Program-made: the position numbers and the translations under genes
In this document: one piece after another, positions 11,427 through 22,713 of the stretch
Numbering within the stretch: the first letter of the stretch is position 1
How the letters are laid out: each line of letters opens with the position of its first letter
NCBI GenBank assembly: GCA_038503075.1
Contig: JBCAML010000018.1
Location: forward strand, 248,001-312,000
DNA from: Gyromitra esculenta
Taxonomy: Eukaryota; Ascomycota; Pezizomycetes; Pezizales; Discinaceae
Length of the DNA stretch: 64,000 nt
Reading direction: 5' to 3'
Notes under the pieces: model-generated
The model's input: only the letters and a program-made list of their open reading frames with translations
What the model was told of the DNA's origin: nothing
The model's database searches: none

Positions 11427-11715
11427 ACACAGTTCAAAAATTGTGCCGTAGCATACAAGCCACGCCTCCCCTGTTTTGTGGTTTACTCGGGTATGGAGGG
11501 ATAGGCAAGGGAGTATTGAAACAGGTTCTCGGAAGCGAAGAACAAGGATCACCAGCTCCTCCAAGTACTTTTGAAAACCTGTCTCTTTTGTTGTATTCGT
11601 ACTATAGGTCTATAAACTTCTTAAGATCTTGGTAGTGGTACTTGTTCTAATTTTCTGCAACCCTCGGTATACGAAAACTACTGGCTAGGGTTCAAGCCGT
11701 TCTGATTTTTGCCTC

Positions 11716-11939
11716 TACTCGTGATGCAATCGGGTATTCAATGATACAAGGGTTTGAACGAATCAAAATATGGGGCGAATATGGTGAGAAGCGGCATTGA
11801 CGGTTCGAAAACTTTCATAAATGGTTTGATCAACGAAGTGGTGGTGCTACACATCACCGCCTTGAGTCTTGCTTGCCCAATAGGGTGTCCCCTTCAATAG
11901 AATCCCTGTGTCATTGAATACCCGATTGCATCACGAGTA
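11716..11939. repeat. MITE family D, copy 1
   Basis: 224 bp with nearly perfect terminal inverted repeats of about 35 bp (tactcgtgatgcaatcgggt at the left, its complement at the right end). A diverged second copy follows 28 bp later in the same orientation. Non-coding. Confidence 0.8.
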
Positions 11940-11967
11940 TGCCCGAGTACTCAATGTGCCTGGGAGC

Positions 11968-12193
11968 TGCTCGTGATGTTATTGGTTATTGATCAATGTT
12001 ACAGGATTCTAACGAATCAAGTTATAAGGCGAATACTGTGAGAAGTGGTATCAGCGGTCCAAAAGTTGCTATAAAAGGCTTGATCAACGTGGTGACGGTG
12101 TTATCTATCAAGTCTTAGGTTTTGTTCATCAAATAGGATTTTCCGCTTCGTTAGGAACCCTGTAATACTGAATCCCCGATAGCATTACGAGTA
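11968..12193. repeat. MITE family D, copy 2
   Basis: About 226 bp. It shares the ordered blocks of copy 1 (ACGAATCAA, GGCGAATA, GTGAGAAG, TTGATCAACG, the closing CCCTGT) but is much more diverged, and its terminal repeats have decayed. The tandem arrangement suggests one element inserted next to another. Confidence 0.65.
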
Positions 12194-12756
12194 GCACAGT
12201 CTATTCAAATGACGGTAATCCGCTTAGTCAGCGCGCCCCATCAAAAGAATTGACCGGAGCCGCAATTACATGCAAACGTGCGCAACCAGTCAAAACGGCA
12301 CGCAGCCGAGCTGTAGCAAAGCCTAAAGTTACAAAAACCTCCCGGCGGCAAATGGCCGGTGGTGAGAAAGGAATGATTATCGGTTTATTTTGCGCATACG
12401 GGGTGATTTCCACTGTAGCAAATATTGTCCGAAGACCATGAATGAGTGCTCATAAAAGCTGCCTCACCTCTCACCTCTTGGTGCCATCCAGGGATCAAAA
12501 ACTACTTCCTATATGGGGACCCCTATAAAATTTTTTTACATGTGGTCCTTAAATTTGAAGTACTGTCTATTGAACGAAATCTATTAATTCCCTTGATAAA
12601 TTCGGTTATCTCTACTTCACCTATTTGGTCCAATATAAACTCTCTTCTTGCCCTTGCCGAATATATTTATAAAACAAGGACAAATATTCCTCGATCCACC
12701 CACATTGATATTTCCGATTTTTTCTCATCTGGCTCGTCTGATATATCTTATTCTAT
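12194..12756. other. Spacer without a supportable gene
   Basis: Short open frames only, none resembling a known protein. The right part is AT-rich. It ends at the left terminus of the piggyBac element. Confidence 0.4.
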
Positions 12757-13712
12757 CCCTTAGACCGTCAAGCGCAACGGGTCCCGCTCGGGACCGGTCT
12801 TTCAACGCCACAGAATAAATTACACCTCAACAACAATAGCCCCAAAAATTACAAGAATTATTCTAAAGTATTTAGAGTACATGAAAATCATAAAAACAAT
12901 TTCGCTGTGGGGTTTGGCAGAGTGCTTCATTGCAAGTACCACATTTCCATCTAGATCTAGGTGTTTCTTTCCCCACTTCCCCAGCCAACCTATGCCGCCA
13001 GCTACAGAGAAAACAATCTCTTCTCTCCCCACCCATATAAACTGGGAGATGAGGTCCAGAAGTAAGCCTGCAGGGCGGAAGTTTTGTGTTTTCTGTCACT
13101 TTGGCCCGCTTCTGGGGTGGTGTTTCAAGATCGGCGATGTTTCGTTTTGATGCTTTACTGCGACGCAAAGAAGAACACCCAATACCCGGGTCTCCACCAC
13201 GCTCAATTAAAGCCCAGGCTAGATCCAAGCGAAATTCCAGATGGTCAATCACATTCTCATCTTGATGCTCATCCCGGTAAATAATCAAGGCGTTAATGAT
13301 AGCTGTTTCTAGTGCCCAATAGAATAGTGGGTACCAATTCCGCCAAGATCTCAATTGGGTATCATAATAGGTACAGTATTGATCAGCTACATCAACTCCC
13401 ACTTTGTACATATCATATGCAAGGATGACTACAGGAATGAGTAGATCAATCTGCCTTTCACCCTGAAAAAGCTCATTAGCTCCTGTCGCATTGCTACTTT
13501 TGTCGCCAGGGTGCCAGCGAGCATGAAGCTCTTGCTCTTGCAGAGAATGAATTGTTGACATCATAGTAACAGGAGCATTATCAATCCACAATAAGCAACC
13601 AACTTTATCCTTCACCACACCAGATCGGAAGTGATAGTCAAGTTTTGACTTCCGATTAACTGCTTTAAATTCTTCAGGGTAGCCTTTAAGATTGGCTTTA
13701 GCTGTACCACAT

Positions 13713-14128
13713 TCTCACGGTTTGACCCTTCGCTAAGCCCTTCAGTATCCCTGAAGGTGAGCAGTGCTACTTAAGCGAGAGGTCAAGCGGCAGAGTATAC
13801 GATGTTTCTACAGGTCCTACGGGGGTCTAACTCAAGGCGAGTTAAGTGTAACTATTTCATGGCGACGGCGACAGCGACAGTGAGGATTCTGAGGTAGAAT
13901 CAAGGTAGTATTAGAACAATACAGTAGAAGTAATGTAAGAACGTTGCTGAAGGAAAGAAGAAGAAGAAGATACAAGCGAGCGAAATCCATCCTTTAAATA
14001 CCCCGCTTTTCAAGCACTATAACTCACAACCGACGACAACCGAAACATAAAGACATTATAAACCTAACCGAAATCCTATTGCAACCCGCACAATATTCCT
14101 GACCCATTACCCATCCTTATCTGTGAAA
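13713..14128 (+). repeat. Roughly 400-bp repeat family E, copy 1 (in transposase)
   Basis: 416 bp, begins TCTCACGG and ends CTGTGAAA, flanked by a perfect 5-bp duplication CACAT. Inserted inside the piggyBac coding region. Shares with the other copies the blocks GAGCAGTGCTACTT, GGCGACAGCG-like, ACGTTGCT, and a TATA-like run near the far end. No coding capacity. Confidence 0.88.
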
Positions 14129-14548
14129 CACATCCTCCTACACCCATCCTCCGTAATTCAGCCAAAAGAGGGACTGTGGTAAAATAGTTATCCATGTAGA
14201 TATTCCAGGCTTTTTTTCGATGGCGGAGGTAGAGGTGTCTAACAAGATGGTGTACCATTTTCATGGTATTTGAGAAATTGTCACCCAATTGTGCTGACTC
14301 TCGGCATACTGGGTCTAGTCCTTGTGCATTTGAACTTGGATGAAAATCCCATACATATCCCTTATCTGCTAGAGCAAAAAACTTGTACCCTTCACCAATT
14401 GGCTTATTTGGCATCTTCGTAATGTGTATAGAGCAGCCTGTAAATCGAATCATGGCCTCATTCATTGTAATGTGAGATGAAGGTACTCGGTACTGCTGGG
14501 AAGCACTTTTGATCTGATCAAGAGGGTCTATTTTACTGTGCCATAAAG

Positions 14549-14958
14549 TTTCACGGATAGAACCCAGTAATAGGTTAGGAAGAAGCTGTCGGTACTTACG
14601 AAGGATTTCTTTGGATACAATGGCTTTATTGTTCGGTTAGGTTTCGGTTGTTGTTTGAGTCATTTGGTTTGTGTTACGGGAAAGCGGGGTATTTAAGTAA
14701 GGAGTTTTAGTGGTTTCGTATTCTTTCTCGTCTTTTCCTAAGCAACGTTCTCGTTCCACTTCTACCTGTATTATTCTAAATATCTCTCTCAGAACCCTCG
14801 CTGTCGCTGTGAAACATCCCCGATACTTCGCCTTGAAGTATACCCACCGTAGGACCTGTAGAAACGCGGCACTCATCATACAAGTTGATATCTCGCTTAA
14901 GTAGCACTGCCCACCTTCAGGGATACTGAAGGGCTTAACGAGGAACCAACCCGTGAGA
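14549..14958 (-). repeat. Family E repeat, copy 2 (in transposase, opposite orientation)
   Basis: 410 bp, begins TTTCACGG and ends CCGTGAGA on the plus strand, flanked by TAAAG and CAAAG (5-bp duplication with one difference). Second interruption of the transposase. Confidence 0.85.
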
Positions 14959-15702
14959 CAAAGGACCTTCTTGATCCGGAGGTGAGACATGAAAATAGCG
15001 CCTGAGCTGTTCAAAATGCATTTGATTCATGTATGAAATAGTGGGCAATCCATCTCGAGATAGTAGCCTCCCATCCTTTCTCTAATAATGGGCTGGAGGC
15101 AACCCTATCAAACCCATATGAATAGTGATTCCCAGCCAAATACACATTTCTGATGCAGTTACTGCTTCCCATCGTGCATTCCTGCCTTGTCCTGTGGTTC
15201 CCTGGATCTCCATTTGCTTTTGTGCATACAAGTTTGTATTCATTACCATGACATTGATGATGTCGTCAATGAAGAATAATTCAAATATATCACCCGGTTT
15301 TGTTTTAAGCAATTGTAGGGCTTTCAGGAGAGTAATATGACCTTGATGTAGTGGGATTCATGTTTTAATGGTTGATACTCGGGAGGTTCTGGTAGTGAAG
15401 ACTGAAGTGAGGCGGCCGAGTGATTTTTCGTGATCGATGCGTGAGGGGAGCTTTTTGACTTATTCACCTGGGATGAGCATTGAAAGCTGTCGCAGATGGC
15501 TGTTTTCCTCCGGGAAGTTTCTTTAGTGTATTAAGTCCCCTTTTTTTCTGTGCTCTAGCCAATCTTGAGCTTGATAACTCAGGGCTAAGAGTTGGCTGAA
15601 GAGAAGGTAGTGGTTGAGATGGGCTTAAAGCAGATGGCTTTTTAGCAGGACTCTAAGGCAGAGAAGGAGATAGCGAGGCATCTGCAGGGACTATCCGATA
15701 GC

Positions 15703-16097
15703 TCTCACGGTTCAGTCTCGTTAAGCGCATATCCCGAAGGTGAGCAGTGCTACTTAAGCGAGATACTAACTCGTTCGAAGAGTGCGGTGTTTCTACAAGT
15801 TCTACGGGAGGTATACTTCAAGGCGAAGTATCGACGATGTTTCACAGCGACAGCGAGGATTCTGAGATAGAACCAAAGTAGTATTGAGATAATACAGATA
15901 GAAGTGAACGAGAACGTTGCTTAAGGAAAGAAGAAAAGAAGGAACAAGAGCGACCAAAATCCACCGTTTAAATACCCCGCTTTCCTTAACAAAACTTATA
16001 GCCGGAAAATAACCGAACAACAAAGAGATTGTATAGCCATCCAAACAACAACCAATCCACCAAACCACGACTCATTATCCGAAATCAATCCATGAAA
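15703..16097 (+). repeat. Family E repeat, copy 3
   Basis: 395 bp, begins TCTCACGG and ends CCATGAAA, flanked by ATAGC and TTAGC. Lies in the non-coding right part of the piggyBac element. Confidence 0.85.
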
Positions 16098-16329
16098 TTA
16101 GCTAACGTTCAGATCCCTGGGTCTTAAAGATCTGCATTACATACTGAGAATTTAATTGTAGAAGATGGGGGTTGATCTGGGTTGCAAGATCAGCAAAGAA
16201 ATGCGGGAATAACACCTTATTTATTCATGATTGCATGACAAATAGTTTTTCTAGATTTTTTCTGAGACAGTGGAACCATTGCCTAAACACTCTAGAACCT
16301 TAAAATTATTAATTTGATGAGTAATTGAT

Positions 16330-16749
16330 TCTCAAGGGGCGAGGTTTTCTGTCAAGCTCTCAGGTATCCCCCGAGATGAGCAGTGCTACTTGAATAGAAA
16401 ACTAGGCAACAAGAGTGTTCACGAGATTCCACAGGCTCTACGAGGTGCTCAAGTATAGAAGACCTGAGGGCGGCGACAGCGTAAGGTTATGAGATATAAC
16501 CTAGGTTTGTATTGTGAAATACAAGAGTGTACGATAGAAGACGTTGCTTAAGGAAAAAAGAAGGAAAAGTACAACAGGAAGGCATTCCTCTCGCTTATAT
16601 ACCCAAAATCCGACCTTTCGATGACACATGTCTGACTCATTGTAACTGGAAACCAAAAGAAACATAAAGAACAACCACAACGCCAAGCACTCTTATAACG
16701 AGACGAACAACAGAGTACCTATACCATAACACAACACCCATCCATGAAA
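16330..16749 (+). repeat. Family E repeat, copy 4
   Basis: 420 bp, begins TCTCAAGG and ends CCATGAAA, flanked by a perfect TTGAT duplication. Lies inside the right end of the piggyBac element. Confidence 0.88.
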
Positions 16750-16977
16750 TTGATCTGTTGTTGTTGACTAATAATTGGAAATCGAGAATAATGACAAATA
16801 ACAGTCCCTTTTGGGACCGTTGACGGTTTAAGGGATAATATCTATTAGTTCCCTTTTAAACTTTTTTGAGTCAATGGAATGCTAAATCTTGTCACTGGTA
16901 TTTCTTGTTACTGGAATTTTAGTTTTAGGCTTATGTTAGCCATGTTGGCAACCTCTTGGTTGAAATTCTCAGTTATG

Positions 16978-17629
16978 TTTTCATGGATGGTTGGTTTGTT
17001 GATTTATTGGTCAGGTCAGGAACAGGGGGATATGGTTGTTATGTTTACTGTTGTTGTTCTTTATGTTTCCTTCGGTTTCGATTGCAATGAGTCATACATT
17101 TGTCATCAAAAAGTCAGATATTTGGTATATTCTCAAGGAGCGGGTTTCGCTTCAAGCTCTTGAGTATCCCTCAAGATGAGCAGTGCTACTTGAGCGAGAA
17201 ACCAACAGCAAGAGTATACACAAAGATTCTATGGGCTCTATGAATGGATCAAGTTGTGATGACTTGAAGACGGCGACAGCGAGGGATTACAAGGTGTAAC
17301 CGAGGTTTGTATTGTGAAGTACAAGAGTGAACAATAGAAGACGTTGCTTAAAGAAAGAAGAAGAAAAAGTACAACAAGAGGGGAAACCCTTTCGCTTATA
17401 TACCAAAGTTCCAGCTCTTTTGATGACAAAAACATGACTTACTACAACGGAAACCCAAGGAAACACAAAGAACAAATAACAAAACACGACAACCATGTAC
17501 CCATGTACCTAATGAACCAACAAAGCAACCATCCATGAAATATATAAGCGAAGAGTTTTTTCCTCTTGTTGTACTTTTCCTTCTTCTTTCTTTAAGCAAC
17601 GTCTTCTATTGTTCACTCTTGTATTTCAC
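16978..17629 (-). repeat. Family E repeat, copy 5, truncated and split by copy 6
   Basis: Reverse-oriented copy starting TTTCATGGATGG at 16978. It is interrupted at its TATATA segment by copy 6 and resumes at 17541 with TATATAAGCG. It stops matching at about 17629, so its far half is missing. No target duplication could be assigned. Confidence 0.75.
17131..17540 (+). repeat. Family E repeat, copy 6 (nested in copy 5)
   Basis: 410 bp, begins TCTCAAGG and ends CCATGAAA, flanked by a perfect TATAT duplication that belongs to the TATA-like motif of copy 5. This shows an insertion of one family member into another. Confidence 0.87.
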
Positions 17630-17981
17630 TGAGCGCCCGGTCCCCACATCTTGTAATGCTTTCTGTGCTCATGTGCTAGTTAAAAATGCTTGAAGAACGT
17701 GTAGGCGCATTGGAATGCTCGCTATGCAGTATATTTGTTAGTTTAGCTTGTTGAGTGCTTCCGAGTTTTTGAACAAATCTCGAGAGTCTTAGAGGCGATG
17801 AAGAATGCCTAACTTCGCTTGAGATATGTTTTGTTTATTTTTAGTATTAGGTGATCATGAGTTCCAGTAGCCAGCGAAAGTTCTGCAAATTTGTGGAAAA
17901 CAACGAAAAGGATTGCCTCTTTTTCCACCACCAAATAACAGAACAACCAGAGGATGTGGGTACCTGTTTATCAATGAGGAG

Positions 17982-18387
17982 TCTCGGAGCAAGATTCTCG
18001 TCAAGCTCACAGGTATCCCCCGAGATAAGCAGTGCTACTTGAACGAGAAATCCACGACAGGAGAGTGTACAAAGATTCTACAGGCTCTACTAATGGTTCA
18101 AGTTGTGATGACTTGAAGGTGGCGACAGCAATAGATTACGAGGTGTAATCCGAGGTTTGTATTTGTAAGATACAGTGAGTGTACAATAGAAGACGTTGCT
18201 TAAAGAAAGAAGAAGAAAAGTACAACAAGAGGGGAAATCCTTTCGCTTATATACTAAAATCCCAACTCCTTTGATGACAAAATCATGACTCATCGTAACG
18301 GAAAACCAAAGAAACACAAAGAACAATCAGAACGCAATAACCATGTACCCATGTACCTAACTAACCAACGAAACGTCCATCCATGAA
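17982..18387 (+). repeat. Family E repeat, copy 7
   Basis: 406 bp, begins TCTCGGAG and ends ATCCATGAA, flanked by AGGAG on both sides. Closest by eye to copy 6, sharing the long GAAGACGTTGCTTAAAGAAA stretch. Confidence 0.85.
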
Positions 18388-18888
18388 AGGAGGGTGCTGT
18401 GATGTTATTGGAATATTATTCCTCATTTTCTAGCCTTTTCTGAGATAATACTGGGGGAAAATTAGATGTTGTTGTCCTGAGCTTATTGTCTTGGCAAGAC
18501 TTGGCGCCAATTTGCAGAACTTTTGCCAGCAGCCAAAAATCATGAAAATCCCACTTTCGGGATTTCTTGATAATGATACCAGTAAATACCCAAGAAGTTT
18601 GATTAATATCCTATCCTATGCCTTCTATTATTTTAGAAAAACCTAGGGAATTTTTCCTATGAATTTTGATAGCTATATCGCTTATTTCCTAACCTCAAAA
18701 ACTGGTATTCCAACCCGTTGCTAAGCACAAATTCCACCGGCTATTCTATTATAACTTCGGTTGCATGTGGCATTCTTGTACCATTTATAAAACATTGAAA
18801 CAATAATTTCACAAAAAAACAAAACACTTGGTATTGGGGTGGTCTGTGAGTGTTTCAGCTCAAAGTTCAGCTTTTTGGCTGGCATATT

Positions 18889-18977
18889 ACTTGCGCTTTT
18901 GAGCTAGCTCTAGTTTTGACTAATCGCGCTAGTTGAATTGCTGGAAATCGGGACTGGATCTGTTTGCGCAAAGTCTC
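18889..18977. repeat. MITE family C, copy 2 (inverted, decayed left end)
   Basis: Aligns with the reverse complement of 9060-9165 (blocks TTTGAGCTAGCTC, GGAAATCGGG, GCGCAAAGTCTC). The right end is intact next to TA; the left end has lost the GAGACT part. Confidence 0.65.
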
Positions 18978-19660
18978 TATTTTCTAGCGTAGATCGTGGT
19001 ATCTGGAAGGTATGCACCTTGGGCACTGGCATGCGAAAGGCTTTCCCGCGGGGAATCTTTATATGTATGTCTCACCGGTTTAAGGGATACATGTAGTCTC
19101 GCCCATAACGGGCAGAAAAGGAAATTCTTTGATTGGTCGAATGTGTATCACGGCTTGATAAGTAGTTTGTTTTTTAACAGCTAAGAGTTTGTTATTCTCC
19201 TAGCAAAACAAATGAATAGAATCTTTAATGGGTATCCATATGTTCATCCTACGGCATAGCTGAGCCGGTCACTCCTAAATTCAGTATATTCTATGGAAAC
19301 CATAATAAAATGAAATTGAAATTGAAATAGCTACGTAGTCTGCTTGAGACGACCCCTTCTAGGAATCTATTATCTGGTATTAAGCTTCACTAGTCCTAAC
19401 TTGTTGCCCTGTAAGGAATCGTATGCGTTGCACGAAGGGCAACTCTATATTCTCTGCTACAGCATCAGTGATCTTCAGTTTTGAACTTTCAGGTAAAAAG
19501 CTCATTCACTCTAGTGACACCCTCCGAATGCGCCTGTTATTGGGTTAGGGGTTTTCGTCGCAGTGTGATCACTAAATGTTACTGGTCAGATCCGCGAACT
19601 CGCTGTGCTTTTGCGATGTTCCGACCACATGAGTTTTTACTACTTCACTCAAAGCCGGCC

Positions 19661-19671
19661 TCGGAAACCGA
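19661..19671. promoter_or_regulatory. TCGG-N3-CCGA palindrome upstream of the GST
   Basis: Exact TCGGAAACCGA, 134 bp before the start codon at 19805, a normal distance for a fungal Zn2Cys6 operator. Confidence 0.6.
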
Positions 19672-19804
19672 AGCAGTGAACAGTATTTGTTCACCGAGAT
19701 TGCCCTTCAAAATTTTGGTATCTAAGCTACGATGATTAAAGTATTGGTTTTGCTTTGCGCACCATTAGCACATACATTCATCCCCCCGCCGCCACCGCCT
19801 CGCT

Positions 19805-20688
19805 ATGGTCTCGATTCGATCTCTCCTACATACTATCCCGAAGAGGCCCACCCTCTTCATCCTCGAGGGACGATACCAGAATTGGATCAAACCCCTGATG
19901 CTCGTAGAAGAACTTGGAATCAATTGCGATGTGGTTTGCCTCCCTGGACTCGGCGCCATGAGAGCCGACTGGTATAGCAAAATTCACCCACAGCGCATGG
20001 TTCCCGCGCTTGTAGATAGTTTTGAGGGAAAGAGGGTTACATTGTGGGATAGTAGTTCAATTATGTTATATCTTACGGAGAGATATGATAAAGAGCATAG
20101 GTGGGGTGGGCGGAGTTTGGCTGAGAACGTTGAGATTTGGAACTGGCTTATTTTTGAAACTGCATCACTGGGGTGAGTACATGTAAACAAGAAATATATG
20201 CGTACTGATGGTATCTTTTTGTTATCTAGTCCAACTGCAAAATATTGGGTGTCCTATCATCTTCGAGAAGAGCCTATCCCGGAAGTGACTGAGAGGTTCG
20301 TAAAAAAATCAAAAAAATGGACATCCAGACTTTAAATCTCTATCTATTAAAGCGTTTTGGTCTAACACAAGGCTTATTAAGGATGCATTACGATCTCAGA
20401 AGGCAATACAACGTCATCGAGGCGAGGCTCCGTGAGCCTGGTCAAGGCTTCCTCGCACTCAGGGATCGTCCTACCATTGCCGATCTTGCAGTCTTGCTAT
20501 TCGCAGATGCTACGACGTCGGAGCGTATGGGCTTAAAGTTGTCCGAATGGCCAGCAATCAAAGATTGGGGCGAGAGAATGTATGGGTTTAGGGGCGTTAA
20601 GAAAGCATTCGATGAGAAAGATACCTGGAAAGCGGTTCAGCTGGAATCGGAGGAGTTAGAGTACCAATATAGTTCAAATAACTCCTAG
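19805..20688 (+). CDS. Glutathione S-transferase, GliG-like
   Basis: Probable ETP-pathway GST that adds glutathione to an oxidised diketopiperazine, bringing in the sulfur. 257 aa in three exons, 19805-20172, 20230-20299, 20353-20688, all in phase. The N-terminal thioredoxin-like domain has PTLFILEGRYQNWIKPLMLVEELG, a PQRMVPALVD segment (cis-Pro loop) and LWDSSSIMLYL, where the usual glutathione-contacting E-S is D-S-S. The C-terminal helical domain has LRRQYNVIEARL and the conserved N-capping segment RPTIADLAVL. No frameshift. It stands beside the MFS gene in the same direction and has an ETP-type palindrome in its promoter. Confidence 0.86.
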
Positions 20689-21023
20689 CTATAAACTAGA
20701 TACCTTTGCCATCGTATATTTATATCTTAATTCAATGTATGGGATTCTAGTTCGGTGAGGCTTTCAGTCACTTGTTTGGATTTCAGGCGGTGACGAATAT
20801 TGTAATGCCCGGCCTTTCGGCCATGTATATTGATACTGGATATACATTTTACTGGCTTATCAAAATGCCCCACACTCGGGTCTTACAAAGACTGTTGTGG
20901 GCGTGAGAGCATTGGAAATTCCTTTGAGTTTCCTTCATTTGGCACTCTTCCTCTATTTCCTCTGTTGGTTAGATACCAGCGTATCAGAAACTTATCAATT
21001 CGCCTTTAACAAGACTTCGCACC
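20689..21023. other. Intergenic spacer between GST and MFS genes
   Basis: 335 bp containing the MFS promoter. A GC-rich hairpin (GGCCtttcGGCC, about 20812-20823) is seen; nothing else stands out. Confidence 0.4.
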
Positions 21024-22713
21024 ATGGCCACTCGGGACACTGAGGAAACATCCCTCCTTCGAGAACCAGATATCGAGGGGGTACAAACCCTCACAAACTT
21101 AGAACACAATCGAAGTTACTACACCCTCCCCGTCGCATTTTTCGCTGCATTTGGTACCTCCAGCACAGCCGCTACGACAATTTTTGCGTACGCTTTCCTC
21201 TGCTGCGACGATCCTTTACACTGCAGCGAACAGGAACACCGAGCCTATGCACAAAGTGTAGCTCTGGGAACGACTATCGCAAACATATGCGGCGTGCTAG
21301 CACTTGGGCCTGTGGCACATCTCTCCTCTACAAAATGTCGTAGCTGGGGACTGTCTATCTGGTTTTTGAGCCGCGGAATGAGTGTCCTGCTACTGTTAAT
21401 TGCAGGTAGAGAAACCTTCGCCCCCCTTCAGAAGCTCTCTCTGTACTTACAAGTAGATATAGTTGCGTATAAAAGCGTACCACTTGCCTTAGTGGGTCGT
21501 GTATTTGAGGGTGCTGCTACGGATAATATACTTCACTTCAATCTTAATGCTATATATGTGGAAAATTCGTCCGAACCAGATTCATCGCGCCTCCTGGGCT
21601 TGTCTTTGGGGTTTTATATGGTTGGTTTAGCCATAGGCCCGCCCTTAGCTGGTCTTCTAAAGGACTTTACGTGGAGTTTTTACTTGGCCATCGCGACTTT
21701 CTTACTCTCCCTCTTCTACGTTCGTTTCTTCATTCCTTGGGGGTATCAGAGGCCGCGGAAAGGTGGTCCTCCATCTGCGAGCAGCCCCGAGAGAGATCTC
21801 CTAGGTTCTAAGAAAACAACCAGGAGCTTGACAGATATATTTCGTCTCTCAAATCCCTTTTTCTCACCACTCTTTTTTTTCTCCCAGGATCGATTCGCAA
21901 TATTATACGGGCTAGCATTGTTAAATTTTACCTCAGGCCAGGCGTATTTCTTTCCTGCATTGCTAATCCATACGAGCACAAAATTTGGATTCACTAGTCA
22001 GCAGGTTGGTCAATACCTCATCACTGTTATGTGCTTTACTAAACTGAAGATAGAATGGCTGGATCGTGTCTCTCATTAGTGGGACAACTGGCATCTACCT
22101 ATTTCTTTTGTTGCTCGTAATTCCTAGAACATGTCTCCCATCCGGGTTTGCAAGGGTTTCTACATACGTAGGAAGACCGCTCACCTGGGATTACACCCTA
22201 GCGCTGACTTCGATTTTGGCGTTTGCGACTGCACTATTCCTCCTCAGCGTTGTAGTGCTACCGTGGGAGGTATATGTTGGTGAGGTCCTCCCCCATACCC
22301 GTTGGAAGATTACTTGGGCAGAAATTTTGGCAAAGGTTTCCAGTAGGATATTTTAAGCACTCTATTGACTCTGGTGGTAGTTGCTGTCATCGGTTCTCTA
22401 GGGAATGCTGCGCCGCCTTTTATAAAAGGACATTTAAATATTATGGTACATGGATCGCTCAAAGGTAGTCTTTTCCCCTTTGTACACTTAATTCTCGGCC
22501 TAACGGTTTATAGCCCAAGCCGTCTCTGCTCTTGCACTTTGTGAAAGCATTGGAAGCATTATTTCTCCTATAATTATTGGCACATCCCAGAGTTTGGGAA
22601 ATCCGGGAAGTGGAGTACCATTTTTCGTGGCTTCGGTGTGTTCGACCCCATCCTTCTATATTCCCTATATCGATCCCCAATCCCATTTTCGCAAGCCATT
22701 GCTACGTATATAG
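21024..22713 (+). CDS. Major facilitator superfamily transporter
   Basis: Membrane transporter, about 479 aa. My model has five exons: 21024-21405, 21463-22030, 22080-22262, 22358-22464, 22514-22713. The first intron (57 nt) leaves the frame open and so is easy to miss. The third intron is the least sure; it needs GTGGGA as donor and is 95 nt long. Many hydrophobic segments are visible: AFFAAFGTSSTAATTIFAYA, ALGTTIANICGVLALGPV, a GLSLGFYMVGLAIGPPLAG segment, FYLAIATFLLSLFYV, GIYLFLLLLVIP, LTLVVVAVIGSLGNA and ALALCESIGSIISPIIIG. The probable role is efflux of the pathway product. It does not look like the 14-helix drug/H+ antiporter type expected of GliA, so it may be a non-orthologous replacement. 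Confidence 0.75.

Larger units (their letters stand above)
12872..15410 (-). pseudogene. piggyBac transposase, disrupted
   Basis: DDE_Tnp_1_7-type transposase in three collinear pieces. The N-terminal piece is at about 15312-14964 (FELFFIDDIINVMVMNTN, LGITIHMGLIGLPP, then MHFEQLRRYFHV). The middle is at 14543-14134 (NEAMIRFTGCS, MPNKPIGEGYKFF, WNIYMDNYFTTVPLL). The C-terminal piece is at 13707-12872 (LLWIDNAPVTMMSTIH and a C-terminal Cys/His cluster, CFLCSWRHR.. CGTCNEALC). Two roughly 410-bp insertions separate the pieces; removing each insert with one copy of its 5-bp target duplication rejoins the frame exactly. A further TAG stop replaces the conserved Trp codon after LPPAHY (about 15085), and the extreme N-terminus is frame-shifted. 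Not functional as read. Confidence 0.85.
12757..16834 (-). mobile_element. piggyBac-like DNA transposon carrying four nested insertions
   Basis: The ends are inverted copies: CCCTTAGACCGTCAA at the left and TTGACGGTTTAAGGG at the right, each next to a small GGTCCC/GGGACC hairpin. The transposase lies on the minus strand. Four copies of a roughly 400-bp repeat are inserted (13713-14128, 14549-14958, 15703-16097, 16330-16749). Subtracting them leaves about 2.4 kb, the usual piggyBac size. A TTAA target duplication is not visible at these ends, so the exact termini remain uncertain. Confidence 0.75.
18388..19804. other. Spacer and GST promoter
   Basis: No supportable gene. It contains the second copy of MITE family C (about 18889-18977) and, 134 bp before the GST start, an exact TCGG-N3-CCGA palindrome. 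Confidence 0.5.

Noticed and set aside
12446..12763. 105-codon frame beside the piggyBac element
   Set aside because: No recognisable motif, AT-driven composition, and it runs into the transposon terminus.
19481..19735. 84-codon frame upstream of the GST gene
   Set aside because: It covers the GST promoter with the regulator palindrome; no protein similarity seen.
22026..22090. Apparent frameshift in the MFS gene
   Set aside because: A 49-nt intron with a good branch site (TTACTAAAC) and CATTAG acceptor restores the frame. The weaker point is the later intron at 22263-22357, which I left flagged as uncertain.
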